8,182 nucleotides of DNA from Bacteroidales bacterium (lineage in GTDB: Bacteria > Bacteroidota > Bacteroidia > Bacteroidales > Muribaculaceae). Shown in pieces: positions 1 through 5,514 of this stretch. Position 1 is the stretch's first letter. The number at the start of each line of letters is the position of its first letter. Under the pieces are notes generated by a model. The model saw nothing but the letters and a program-made list of their open reading frames with translations, did not search any database and was not told the origin of the DNA. The stretch is from positions 1 to 8,182 of the forward strand of contig CAADVV010000223.1 in NCBI GenBank assembly GCA_900752535.1. Direction: 5' to 3'. Position numbers and translations under genes: made by a program.

Positions 1-6
1 GATATG

Positions 7-40
7 ACAAAGCCCCGGCTTGCGAAAGTCAGGGCTTTGT
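7..40 (+). terminator. Intrinsic terminator of a gene left of the window
   Basis: The arms acaaagccc (7-15) and gggctttgt (32-40) pair perfectly. The inner bases 17-21 and 26-30 continue the stem with one G-T wobble after a single C-A mismatch. The T-rich tail tttatgtttt at 41-50 lies on the plus-strand side, while the minus-strand side has no T run. It therefore most likely ends a plus-strand gene outside the window, converging with the minus-strand riboswitch transcript. Confidence 0.75.
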
Positions 41-65
41 TTTATGTTTTACAACAGCTTACAAA

Positions 66-94
66 GGTGGCTGCGCCATTTTGACACAGCCTCC
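66..94 (-). repeat. Small hairpin downstream of the riboswitch
   Basis: ggctgcg (69-75) and cacagcc (85-91) are complementary. The one mismatch becomes a G-U pair when read on the minus strand. Flanking GG/CC pairs extend the stem beyond an A-A mismatch. It lies about 100 nt downstream of the B12 box. It could end the riboswitch transcript, but no U-run follows, only a CCTTTG stretch. The phrase ggctgtgtcaaaa also resembles insertion-sequence ends, but no transposase is present. Confidence 0.3.
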
Positions 95-194
95 ATAAAT
101 ATCTATGAATGACGAAATATAGAATCCAATCCTTCCACAACGCAGAAGGCGTCAGACAAACCTAAACCTATGATCCCGTAGGCTAAATTGCTCG

Positions 195-362
195 ATGGCA
201 CTGGCAGGTCTTCTGACTTATTCCGGAATCCGGACGCCTTCCCGGCCGATGGCCAGTGGCAGGTTGTCCGGTTCTTTGCCCAAAGGGCAGAACTTACAGC
301 AGCGGGTACTGTCACGGATTTTCACCGTGTTCCCTTTTGAAACCGATAGTGTTGCAACACCT
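195..362 (-). promoter_or_regulatory. Cobalamin (adenosylcobalamin/B12) riboswitch
   Basis: Read on the minus strand the segment carries the hallmark cobalamin-aptamer pieces in the right order. First comes AAAAGGGAA followed by the hairpin ACGGTGAAAATCCGT; then GACAGTACCCGCTGCTGTAAG; then the GCCACTGG box; then GGGAAGGCG; and last the B12 box AGTCAGAAGACCTGCC (about 203-218). These match the core of the E. coli btuB-type aptamer. Such elements bind coenzyme B12 and repress transport or synthesis genes, or switch on B12-independent alternatives. A good promoter lies just upstream at 419-426. No open reading frame follows on the minus strand down to position 1, so the controlled gene lies further left or the output is non-coding. 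The outer boundaries are approximate. Confidence 0.92.
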
Positions 363-418
363 CCTGAAAGCTGCGCAACTTAGGGTCACTCTTGACACAC
401 TCGGTTACCAATGCGCTG

Positions 419-426
419 CAAATTTA
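419..426 (-). promoter_or_regulatory. Promoter -7 box of the riboswitch transcript
   Basis: The minus strand reads TAAATTTG, an exact fit to the Bacteroidota -7 consensus TAnnTTTG. Transcription would start near 412, about 50 nt upstream of the aptamer. The -33 region is weak (a TTTA at a short spacing). The position directly before a minus-strand riboswitch supports the call. Confidence 0.5.
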
Positions 427-487
427 CGATTAATTTTAGATTAAATGGAGTTTGACTGACGAAATTTTGGTTGAGCTTGAAAGATAA

Positions 488-1360
488 TTATTTGCGATTG
501 TCTGTGTCCCAGCCCATGGTATATTTTGTTTCTTTTCCGTTTATGAGCTCAGTGTACTCGTCCACCATAGAGCTATAAACAGAAGCGGATATGTCATAAG
601 AATATGATGTGGTGTAATTTGAGGAATTCGACGAGACCTCTTTGTCTTTCACCAGGCCAACCGATTGCGGACCAAATACTCCCTGTTTTTGGAGCGGCAG
701 ATAGTAGTTTCGGAGAATTGGCCCCTGCACAATCGGGGCATAATGAACCGTTTCCCCGCCATAATAAGTGAATGACCTGGATAAGAACGGATTGTCGCGG
801 TTGGAATATTCCGTATATTTTGTGAGATTATGTTCGTCCCATTCCAGTTCGACAAACCACTCCAGTCCCGATTCCTCTTCCCAACCGTAGTCATTGATAC
901 GTTTTTCGACAACGTCAATATTTGTGAGCTGGCGGGATGAATCGTAGTGGAATTTCACAGAGTAGTTCTTTTCCATCAATAGCGAATTGTCACCATTCAA
1001 TATGGTGACAGTTCCGGCCGCGTGGCTCGCGGTCCCGTTTGGATTCAGGCATAATTGTTCATTGAAATTCCACGTGTCGCTGCCTCGTTTCTCTTTGGCC
1101 TTGATTTCAATTACATCGCCGTCCTCCAAATACTTATACAAAGCGCTGTATACGTCTGACGGATTCTGAGACAAATCATCATATTTCCATTCCGAGATGC
1201 GTCCCGAGGAGTCGTAATCAAATAGCTGAATTGAATTGTCCGAGTAAATCCACGAAATGCGATATCGGGGTGGAGTTATAGGTTCATCGTCATTGCCGCA
1301 GGACACCATCGATAAACCAAGCACGCTTATTAAAGCGAAAAAGATGCATTTTGTTTTCAT
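488..1360 (-). CDS. Secreted lipoprotein, DUF4595-like, chromosomal
   Basis: This encodes a 290-residue protein starting MKTKCIFFALISVLG. It has a typical type II signal peptide: lysines at 2 and 4, a hydrophobic core, and a lipobox ending MVSC with the lipidated Cys at residue 21. The start at 1360 was chosen over an upstream in-frame ATG at 1435 because it places the signal peptide at the N terminus. The mature part is rich in Tyr, Asp and Ser. It contains loose repeats of the form YDSSGR / YDSSRQL, like the YD-type repeats of Bacteroidales DUF4595 lipoproteins; this family assignment is tentative. It probably sits in the outer membrane or periplasm, and its function is unknown. It has a promoter at 1400 and no partner gene, and it lies outside the mobile element. 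Confidence 0.8.
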   Translation of the reverse strand: MKTKCIFFALISVLGLSMVSCGNDDEPITPPRYRISWIYSDNSIQLFDYDSSGRISEWKYDDLSQNPSDVYSALYKYLEDGDVIEIKAKEKRGSDTWNFNEQLCLNPNGTASHAAGTVTILNGDNSLLMEKNYSVKFHYDSSRQLTNIDVVEKRINDYGWEEESGLEWFVELEWDEHNLTKYTEYSNRDNPFLSRSFTYYGGETVHYAPIVQGPILRNYYLPLQKQGVFGPQSVGLVKDKEVSSNSSNYTTSYSYDISASVYSSMVDEYTELINGKETKYTMGWDTDNRK

Positions 1361-1399
1361 AATAGAAGAACTAATCTGATTGACTAACGGCCTAAATAT

Positions 1400-1429
1400 C
1401 AAATTTATTGCCAAGAATGTTGATGCAAC
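1400..1429 (-). promoter_or_regulatory. Promoter of the chromosomal lipoprotein gene
   Basis: The minus strand carries TAAATTTG at 1400-1407, an exact TAnnTTTG -7 box, with GTTG (1426-1429) 18 bp upstream as a poor -33 element. The start codon at 1360 is 40 bp downstream of the box, which is a normal Bacteroidales leader length. Confidence 0.5.
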
Positions 1430-1451
1430 ACACACAGTTGTTGGTTAAAAT

Positions 1452-1470
1452 AAACCGCCGATGGCGGTTT
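1452..1470. terminator. Short GC-rich hairpin, bidirectional terminator
   Basis: aaaccgcc (1452-1459) and ggcggttt (1463-1470) form a perfect 8-bp stem with a three-base loop. On the minus strand the tail is TTTATTTT; on the plus strand it is tttt then cttg. Lying upstream of the lipoprotein promoter, it would insulate that gene from transcription arriving from the tRNA side. Confidence 0.6.
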
Positions 1471-1580
1471 TCTTGAATATCCTCAACCCCAAAATGTGCT
1501 CAAGCCGAATTCTGGGCACATAGCCAATAGAGGGTCAGCGAAGTGCAGGCGTGTCACGTTTTTGTTATGACAAAATTAAA

Positions 1581-1613
1581 AGCGGTTTGCAAATCTATGA
1601 TTTACAAACCGCT
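1581..1613 (-). terminator. Ancestral tRNA-Pro terminator, stranded by integration
   Basis: agcggtttgcaaatc (1581-1595) and gatttacaaaccgct (1599-1613) form a 15-bp stem with a TAT loop. The single mismatch becomes a G-U pair in minus-strand RNA. The minus-strand tail TTTAATTTTG is a good U-rich tract. It lies 12 bp beyond the left att copy, exactly where a terminator should follow the tRNA 3' end before insertion. I therefore infer it terminated tRNA-Pro before the element separated them by 5.7 kb. Confidence 0.75.
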
Positions 1614-1625
1614 AACCCTAAACGG

Positions 1626-1639
1626 GTCGGGGTGAGAAG
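1626..1639. repeat. Left attachment site (att core)
   Basis: This is an exact 14-bp copy of the tRNA-Pro 3' end (acceptor 3' strand, part of the T stem, discriminator base plus one base). Similarity continues inward to 1647 with 6 of 8 bases matching. There the T-loop differs (TTCGGGG instead of TTCGAGT on the minus strand), losing the conserved A58. This half therefore came from the element, and crossover took place inside the 14-bp core. Confidence 0.85.
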
Positions 1640-1703
1640 CCCCGAACAAATATCTTTCCAAACTTTTGAAATTCAGCCTTATATCAAGTTTGGCAATCTT
1701 TCT

Positions 1704-1726
1704 AACTCAACATCTAACTCAACAAA
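1704..1726 (+). repeat. Left arm-type integrase-binding repeat (putative)
   Basis: Two copies of actcaaca sit 11 bp apart. The whole 23-bp block matches 7099-7121 at the other end of the element in 21 of 23 positions, in the same orientation. Paired repeats of this sort inside both att cores are what lambda-type integrases bind with their N-terminal domain. The role is inferred from position; the repetition is directly visible. Confidence 0.65.
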
Positions 1727-1777
1727 TGAGAGTTGAAAGTGGTGTCAAAGTGCGCTGTTTATTTCAGTTTGTTGTCG

Positions 1778-1785
1778 CAAATATA
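1778..1785 (-). promoter_or_regulatory. Outward-facing promoter-like box at the left end
   Basis: The minus strand reads TATATTTG, fitting TAnnTTTG, with TTGA 19 bp upstream. It points across the left att site. In the integrated state it runs into the ancestral tRNA terminator at 1581-1613. In an excised circle it would point across attP toward the integrase end. Only the box is seen; activity is inferred. Confidence 0.35.
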
Positions 1786-1888
1786 AGAGTGATTTTTCAA
1801 ATTTTCAATTGTCAACATGACTTTTTTTAGATAATTGAGGCCGAAAAATCTTAAATTTATTTCTTTCACTCTTACACAAAATTGGGAA

Positions 1889-1912
1889 TCAACAAATTAG
1901 TCAACAAATTAG
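1889..1912 (+). repeat. Tandem 12-bp repeat, two copies
   Basis: tcaacaaattag occurs at 1889-1900 and again immediately at 1901-1912. Both copies contain the TCAACA core of the arm-type sites. They may be additional binding sites for integrase or a directionality factor. Confidence 0.6.
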
Positions 1913-2332
1913 TTTTTTCAACGCGGTAAAAAAGCTGTATATCTGACCGTGAGGAGTGATATAAGAATGAAAATAAATTGATAAATGATTGATAGACAAT
2001 GTGATGGCGGCTAATTGAAAATAAATATGAAGGAGGGTATACCATCGGATGCGGTGTCCGTGTGTATTGTCGGACTTAAATTTTCTCAGTTTCGTTTTTT
2101 AGAGTAATAAAAAGTCGCTGGATATACTGACAAAATTAGCTGTAATATCGTTTATGCTGGTTCACTTTTGTTATTTGTGTGTGGGTGGATTGGCAGCAAA
2201 AAAATCAGTCTTAAAAGAGTGATAAAGATTTTTTGGAGATTAAGCTCTTATCATTAGTTATGCTATAGATATATTAAACCTATTTGTAAACGTGCAGCTA
2301 TACTTAATAAAACAACAATAAAAAAATAAATA

Positions 2333-2581
2333 ATGAAAACATCAGAAAACCGAAAGGTAAGCGAGTTCGCAAAATCATTAATTGAAGCGTTTGGTTATAC
2401 ATTCCAAGTTCCAAGCCGTGAAATCTCAAAAGAAATCAAATCCGTAAGCTATATTACGGTAATTAAATATTTGGGATTGCTGGAAAGTGACGGCTATCTA
2501 ACAAGTGAAATGACTTCCCGAAAGCATGGCAGACGCTATAAGTTCAATCGTTATAAAATTGGTAAACTATTAGGAGAATGA
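2333..2581 (+). CDS. Small winged-helix DNA-binding protein
   Basis: The protein is 82 residues with a single winged-helix domain. A helix-turn-helix stretch VPSREISKEIKSVSYITVIK (about residues 26-45) is followed by the recognition helix end YLGLLESDGYL. A basic wing RKHGRRYKF sits at about 63-71. The length suits a one-domain regulator or excisionase-type accessory factor. It starts with an ATG after an AT-rich leader (aaaaaaataaataatg), without a Shine-Dalgarno sequence, as is usual in Bacteroidota. Its stop overlaps the next start (ATGA at 2578-2581), so the two proteins are translationally coupled and probably work together. DNA binding is well supported; the target is unknown. The palindromic repeats downstream at 3077-3184 are the obvious candidate. 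Confidence 0.75.
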   Translation: MKTSENRKVSEFAKSLIEAFGYTFQVPSREISKEIKSVSYITVIKYLGLLESDGYLTSEMTSRKHGRRYKFNRYKIGKLLGE

Positions 2582-3066
2582 AAAATACACAAAAGGGAGC
2601 GTTAACCAACATTATACCAATAGGCGATAATTGGGCCAGTATGCCAATTGGGGTAATGTCGCGTATCATGGTTCACTTTTTACAGCTACCCAAACAGCCA
2701 CCCAAGTATGCCGCTCCGTTGTTAGTTCTTCTCTGCGAAAAAATACAAAAGTCAAGTTTATACGGAGAGGGGGAACAAATAGGAGTGGAAGTATCTTCAC
2801 GACAACTGGCACAAGAGTTAACATCAACCTCGGCGACAAAATTAGCAAATAGCAAGACGATTCACAATAGTCTAAATTGGCTTGTTGAAAATAAATGGAT
2901 TGTAAAGGATACCGGAAAGGACAAAAAACACAAAACCGTTATCACAATCAATTTGGATAGGATAAAGAAATACCTTGTCCCAACGGTAGACAAACCGACA
3001 CTTAATTATGATTGCCAGTCACAAGAATGGCAAACGATTCTCAATAGGATAGAGAATAAGAAATAG
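2578..3066 (+). CDS. Helix-turn-helix protein, possible replication initiator
   Basis: The protein is 162 residues and starts within the ATGA overlap with the preceding gene. Residues about 20-60 (WASMPIGVMSRIMVHFLQL and following) are helical. Residues about 71-104 (VSSRQLAQELT, then SKTIHNSLNWLVENKWIV) form a winged-helix core resembling the HTH_36 type found in replication initiators and accessory-element regulators. The C terminus is basic (KDTGKDKKHK). It is short for a classical two-domain Rep_3-type initiator of roughly 250 to 300 residues, but the neighbouring small winged-helix protein could supply a second domain in trans. Four palindromic repeats begin 11 bp after the stop, a common layout for a Rep gene with its iterons, although a repressor with its operators would look the same. 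Confidence 0.7.
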   Translation: MKNTQKGALTNIIPIGDNWASMPIGVMSRIMVHFLQLPKQPPKYAAPLLVLLCEKIQKSSLYGEGEQIGVEVSSRQLAQELTSTSATKLANSKTIHNSLNWLVENKWIVKDTGKDKKHKTVITINLDRIKKYLVPTVDKPTLNYDCQSQEWQTILNRIENKK

Positions 3067-3076
3067 CCCATTAACC

Positions 3077-3184
3077 GTGTAACCTATACGTTACACAGAC
3101 TGTGTAAACCATACGTTACACGCTTGAGGGGGTGAACCGTGCAACCTATACATTACACGGTTGTGTGTAATCTATGCGTTACAC
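3077..3184 (+). repeat. Four palindromic 20-bp iteron-like repeats
   Basis: Four imperfect copies of GTGTAACCTATACGTTACAC lie at 3077-3096, 3102-3121, 3139-3158 and 3165-3184, with start-to-start distances of 25, 37 and 26 bp. Each is itself dyad-symmetric, with GTGTAAC facing GTTACAC. Outer bases (aaccgtg and cacggtt) extend the dyad to 28 bp around the third copy. An AT-rich stretch (about 3220-3330) follows. This is the architecture of an iteron origin or of a repressor operator cluster. The adjacent winged-helix proteins are the likely binders. Confidence 0.8.
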
Positions 3185-3258
3185 GGTTCATATCGTTGGC
3201 AATCCGTTGTTAGCGGCTTGTAATCATTAATATATAAGGCATATAGCTATAATTGAGG

Positions 3259-3282
3259 AATGGGGATAACTACACCCCCATT
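3259..3282. repeat. Hairpin between the repeats and the RuvC-like gene
   Basis: aatgggg (3259-3265) and ccccatt (3276-3282) form a perfect 7-bp stem with a ten-base loop. They sit in AT-rich DNA 49 bp before the RuvC-like start codon. There is no T-run on either side, so it is not an obvious terminator. It could be part of an origin or a structure in the mRNA leader. Confidence 0.45.
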
Positions 3283-3330
3283 AATTATAAGATTAATAAT
3301 ACAATTATTTTTTATACAGCATTAAATACA

Positions 3331-3849
3331 ATGAACATACTTGCTTTAGACACGGCCAGTAAAAAAACTGGATTCGCAATATATAGGAATGATAAAATCG
3401 TAGCACACGGAGTGTGGAAAATAGACCAATACAAACCGTTCAGCGACTTAGAGGCAAAAATCCTCTCAGCTATCAGTAAACACAAGATTACGCACATTGT
3501 GGCAGAGGATATTTATAAAAGCCAAGATGTGCGTTTACAAAGTGCATTTGACAAACTCAGCAGATGCCACGGAGTGTTAAACCTCATCAGCGAGAAAACC
3601 CAATTGCCGCTAATCCTTATAGACCCAAGAAAAGCCAAACGCGAGATGTGGGGTTACACAACAGCCAACCCCATACACAGAACAATGCCAAGAGAGGAAC
3701 AGAAAGCCCGAATGATTAGAGCGGTTGAACGGCTGGGCTACACTCTCAGCACTGACCGCAACGGCAATAAGAGCGACGATGAAGCCGACGCCATAGGAAT
3801 CCTATTAACCTACCTACACGGCCACAAACTGCCAATAACTCACCCATAA
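3331..3849 (+). CDS. RuvC-like Holliday-junction endonuclease
   Basis: The protein is 172 residues, almost the length of E. coli RuvC (173). The ATG at 3331 was chosen over one at 3253 because it puts the RNase H-fold first strand at the N terminus (MNILALDTASKKTGFAIY). Acidic residues fall where RuvC has its metal-binding tetrad: Asp7 in LALD, Glu59 in HIVAED, and Asp140 with Asp143 in the DDEADAIG motif of the last helix (E. coli: D7, E66, D138, D141). Basic residues (PRKAKR, about 99-104) precede this motif. It should resolve four-way DNA junctions or related branched intermediates. In this setting it may process replication or recombination intermediates of the element. A host ruvC is normally a core gene, so this is an accessory copy. 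Bacteriophages and plasmids carry similar proteins. No ruvA or ruvB is adjacent. Confidence 0.8.
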   Translation: MNILALDTASKKTGFAIYRNDKIVAHGVWKIDQYKPFSDLEAKILSAISKHKITHIVAEDIYKSQDVRLQSAFDKLSRCHGVLNLISEKTQLPLILIDPRKAKREMWGYTTANPIHRTMPREEQKARMIRAVERLGYTLSTDRNGNKSDDEADAIGILLTYLHGHKLPITHP

Positions 3850-3858
3850 CCCACCGCT

Positions 3859-3872
3859 TTGCGAATTCGCAA
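3859..3872. promoter_or_regulatory. Perfect 14-bp palindrome, possible operator
   Basis: TTGCGAATTCGCAA is fully self-complementary. It lies 10 bp after the RuvC-like stop and about 60 bp upstream of the acidic micro-ORF, just before that ORF's likely promoter. A dimeric repressor site is a reasonable guess; only the symmetry is seen. Confidence 0.4.
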
Positions 3873-3933
3873 TCCGTCTTTATGAACATTCAGAAAATAA
3901 TCTCTATATTTACGGAAACTAAAACTTACAATT

Positions 3934-4044
3934 ATGGATTATGACGATTTGAGCACCTACAACGGTGACACCGAACACGACATGTGGGTAGATTACGATT
4001 ACAACGAGAATACCGACGAATTAGAAGAGTTTGACGAGGATTGA
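3934..4044 (+). CDS. Very acidic 36-residue protein
   Basis: The sequence is MDYDDLSTYN, GDTEHDMWVD, YDYNENTDEL, EEFDED. It has 10 Asp and 6 Glu, no Lys or Arg, four Tyr and one Trp. The ATG follows an AT-rich leader (aaaacttacaatt). A box TATATTTA about 25 bp upstream approximates the TAnnTTTG consensus. A hairpin at 4071-4106 could end its mRNA. The composition recalls small DNA-mimic proteins (anti-restriction, anti-repressor or histone-like-protein antagonists), but no family is recognised. It could also be a small chaperone for the RuvC-like enzyme or a spurious frame. The good leader and following terminator argue for a real gene. Confidence 0.5.
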   Translation: MDYDDLSTYNGDTEHDMWVDYDYNENTDELEEFDED

Positions 4045-4070
4045 TAGGAAATACGTCATTGTATAACAAA

Positions 4071-4106
4071 GGCCGTGAAAACGTCTTAAAAATACGTTAC
4101 ACGGCC
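4071..4106 (+). terminator. Terminator after the plus-strand module
   Basis: ggccgtg (4071-4077) and cacggcc (4100-4106) pair perfectly, and acgt/acgt adds four inner pairs after a small bulge. The tail attatttattcttt is T-rich on the plus strand. It separates the plus-strand genes (2333-4044) from the convergent lipoprotein operon. Its right arm also contains atacgttacac, identical to the right half of two of the iteron-like repeats, so it may double as a protein-binding site. Confidence 0.55.
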
Positions 4107-4262
4107 ATTATTTATTCTTTGAGATTATGCTGATTATAGATGTAAAAACATGTCTAAAAAGTTCCTCGGTATTCAATTTCAAAATAATCATCTAAGATAA
4201 AGAAAGTAGGTCGAAAGCGAGATTGTTAGAAAAAAGATTATAAAAGATTAAGGGGAGAACCA

Positions 4263-4628
4263 TCAGCGAATTTTTCTTTTGAATATCAAACTTACCCCAG
4301 ATGTTCTAACATTGGATTTGATACCGTTAGCATTATATTCATCAAAATCGAGCTGGGGGTAAGCAGTTTCTACTTCAGGAATAGCATTGACTAATTCCCA
4401 TCCTTCTCGTCCAGCTGCATTAAGGGAATCATTCAATTCATCAGAATAAAATCTCAACGGTAATTTTAGGTTGATATTTTTATACTCTTCTCCGTGAAGC
4501 ATGGGGAAGGCTTCAATATGAATTGTTTTATATTCCCATTTGTCTGTGTTACCCTTTTCTGCTTGATTGCTACAAGATCCTATCAAACTACAGATGGTAA
4601 TCAAGAGTGTATTTGTCAAGTATTTCAT
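4263..4628 (-). CDS. Small lipoprotein with a DUF4177-like domain
   Basis: The protein is 121 residues with a lipoprotein signal peptide (MKYLTNTLLITICSLIGSC) whose lipidated Cys is residue 19. After a short linker the mature part opens with WEYKTI (31-36), contains LNAAGREGWELVNAIP (69-84), and closes with LIFKRKI near the C terminus. That succession, an initial strand with YK, a helix ending in GWELV, and a final strand with FKR, is the pattern of DUF4177 proteins, whose biochemical role is unknown. It is the second gene of a two-lipoprotein operon, 45 bp after its partner and on the same strand. It is probably anchored in the outer membrane or periplasm and is cargo of the element rather than part of its mobility machinery. 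Confidence 0.75.
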   Translation of the reverse strand: MKYLTNTLLITICSLIGSCSNQAEKGNTDKWEYKTIHIEAFPMLHGEEYKNINLKLPLRFYSDELNDSLNAAGREGWELVNAIPEVETAYPQLDFDEYNANGIKSNVRTSGVSLIFKRKIR

Positions 4629-4673
4629 TTTATCAAATTTATTATCGTGGTCAGAAATTTATTTACTAAACTT

Positions 4674-5243
4674 TCAACGGTCCATTTCATTCAAGTCCCA
4701 AAGCACATCCCCAAAAGAAATACAAAGCCCACCAGTTATAATTCCGGAATACTCCCATGTGCTTTCGTTTTTGAACTTTATAACACAATAGAAATTGCAC
4801 TTGCTGTAATCCTCATTCAAGATTGCCAGTATCCTTCGTTGATTGCTTATGAGTGTATCACACAAAACTTCCAGATTCTGACAGTATGCGCCCAGTTCCT
4901 CGTTGCTGTTATTCCATGCAATATCGGTTTTTGACAACGGTTCGTTGATAGAGTTTGCAATGTTGATATTAATGCGAAGATCATTCAACATACTCTTGCG
5001 GCTACCTTCAGTGCCGAAATACATTTTTATCTCTTCGATACTTTCTGGATTCCAGTTCCCGTTTTTAATGATATTTTGTCTGATAAATTCCAAAGTGTCT
5101 GGGTTCTGATACATGGTCGCAGTCTGAGAATCCATAACAACAATAACGGAATTATTATTCTCAGCTTGGTTTACTTTGTCCGTTTTGTCGTTACACGAAC
5201 AAACAAGAACAGCTAAAACTATAAGCGTAATGAATTGTTTCAT
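4674..5243 (-). CDS. Lipoprotein of unknown function
   Basis: The protein is 189 residues starting MKQFITLIVLAVLVCSC, with a clear type II signal peptide and the lipidated Cys at residue 17. A short Asn/Lys-rich linker (NDKTDKVNQAENN) follows. The mature part is mixed helical and strand with several Cys (CQNLEVLC, CNFYC). No family is recognised. It is the first gene of an operon with the DUF4177-like lipoprotein. Upstream, a minus-strand promoter (5515-5522) and about 265 nt of leader, most of it highly structured, precede the ATG, so post-transcriptional or attenuation control is plausible. A second hairpin, TTGCCC with GGGCAA (5275-5280, 5254-5259), ends 10 nt before the start codon. Membrane-anchored cargo could act in surface exclusion, host interaction or immunity, but nothing in the sequence decides. 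Confidence 0.7.
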   Translation of the reverse strand: MKQFITLIVLAVLVCSCNDKTDKVNQAENNNSVIVVMDSQTATMYQNPDTLEFIRQNIIKNGNWNPESIEEIKMYFGTEGSRKSMLNDLRININIANSINEPLSKTDIAWNNSNEELGAYCQNLEVLCDTLISNQRRILAILNEDYSKCNFYCVIKFKNESTWEYSGIITGGLCISFGDVLWDLNEMDR

Positions 5244-5295
5244 TGCTCAACAGTTGCCCCTGCAATTTCCAAAAGGGCAAAATACATTACACAAA

Positions 5296-5478
5296 AGGCG
5301 TGGAAACTGTTAGCTAAACTATTTCGGAGGCTCTGGACTGCCTGACTCTAAGGATAGCAACAGCCCACGCCTCGATATTGCATATTTGAGAATATACAAC
5401 GAGACATAGGCACGTCGCAAAATCATTAGAGTCGTGAAAGTGTCCAGTTTTCCGAAATGAGATTATTGCTAAACGCCT
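5296..5478 (-). ncRNA. Large structured leader RNA, candidate switch or ncRNA
   Basis: Five complementary blocks are nested in exact order: 5296-5301 with 5473-5478; 5310-5314 with 5468-5472; 5321-5328 with 5451-5458 (ATTTCGGA/TCCGAAAT); 5333-5338 with 5442-5447 (CTGGAC/GTCCAG); and 5344-5351 with 5426-5433 (GACTCTAA/TTAGAGTC). That is 33 pairs. An inner hairpin pairs 5371-5374 with 5400-5403 and 5375-5379 with 5391-5395. A second, competing helix pairs 5296-5303 with 5365-5372, 5307-5311 with 5359-5363, and 5313-5316 with 5355-5358. The stretch sits between a good minus-strand promoter and the lipoprotein operon and has no credible protein. The direction follows the promoter and is inferred. 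I do not recognise a known RNA family. A folded-DNA recombination site or a MITE are alternatives. Confidence 0.5.
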
Positions 5479-5514
5479 AAAATTTATAATGCCATCCACT
5501 CTTGAATGACAGTA

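Larger units (their letters stand above)
1640..2332. other. Non-coding left end of the element
   Basis: No convincing gene lies in these roughly 690 bp. The stretch is strongly AT-rich. It holds arm-type TCAACA motifs (1704-1726, about 1811, 1889-1912), an outward minus-strand promoter-like box (1778-1785), and a short inverted repeat gtccg/cggac (2056-2060, 2071-2075) followed by ttaaatttt. A 26-codon open frame at 2027-2107 begins after AT-rich sequence but has no further support. The leader of the first winged-helix gene occupies the last 100 bp or so. Confidence 0.6.

Noticed and set aside
66..94. Insertion-sequence end
   Set aside because: The ggctgtgtcaaaa phrase resembles some IS termini, but there is no transposase, no partner end and no target duplication in view.
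103..444. Short open frames within the riboswitch region on both strands
   Set aside because: They lie inside the cobalamin aptamer and its leader and encode no recognisable protein.
1551..1736. 61-codon plus-strand open frame
   Set aside because: It runs through the ancestral terminator hairpin, the left att site and the arm repeats, so it is accidental.
2027..2107. 26-codon open frame in the left end of the element
   Set aside because: It has an ATG after AT-rich sequence but no promoter box, no partner and no recognisable composition. Too weak to call a gene.
3077..3184. CRISPR array
   Set aside because: Repeats are internally palindromic, spaced 5 to 17 bp apart and imperfect. There are no spacer-sized gaps and no cas genes.
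5296..5478. Integron attC site
   Set aside because: The nested inverted repeats recall attC folding, but the ends do not fit the RYYYAAC / GTTRRRY core sites and no integron integrase is in the window. Kept only as an alternative for the structured leader.
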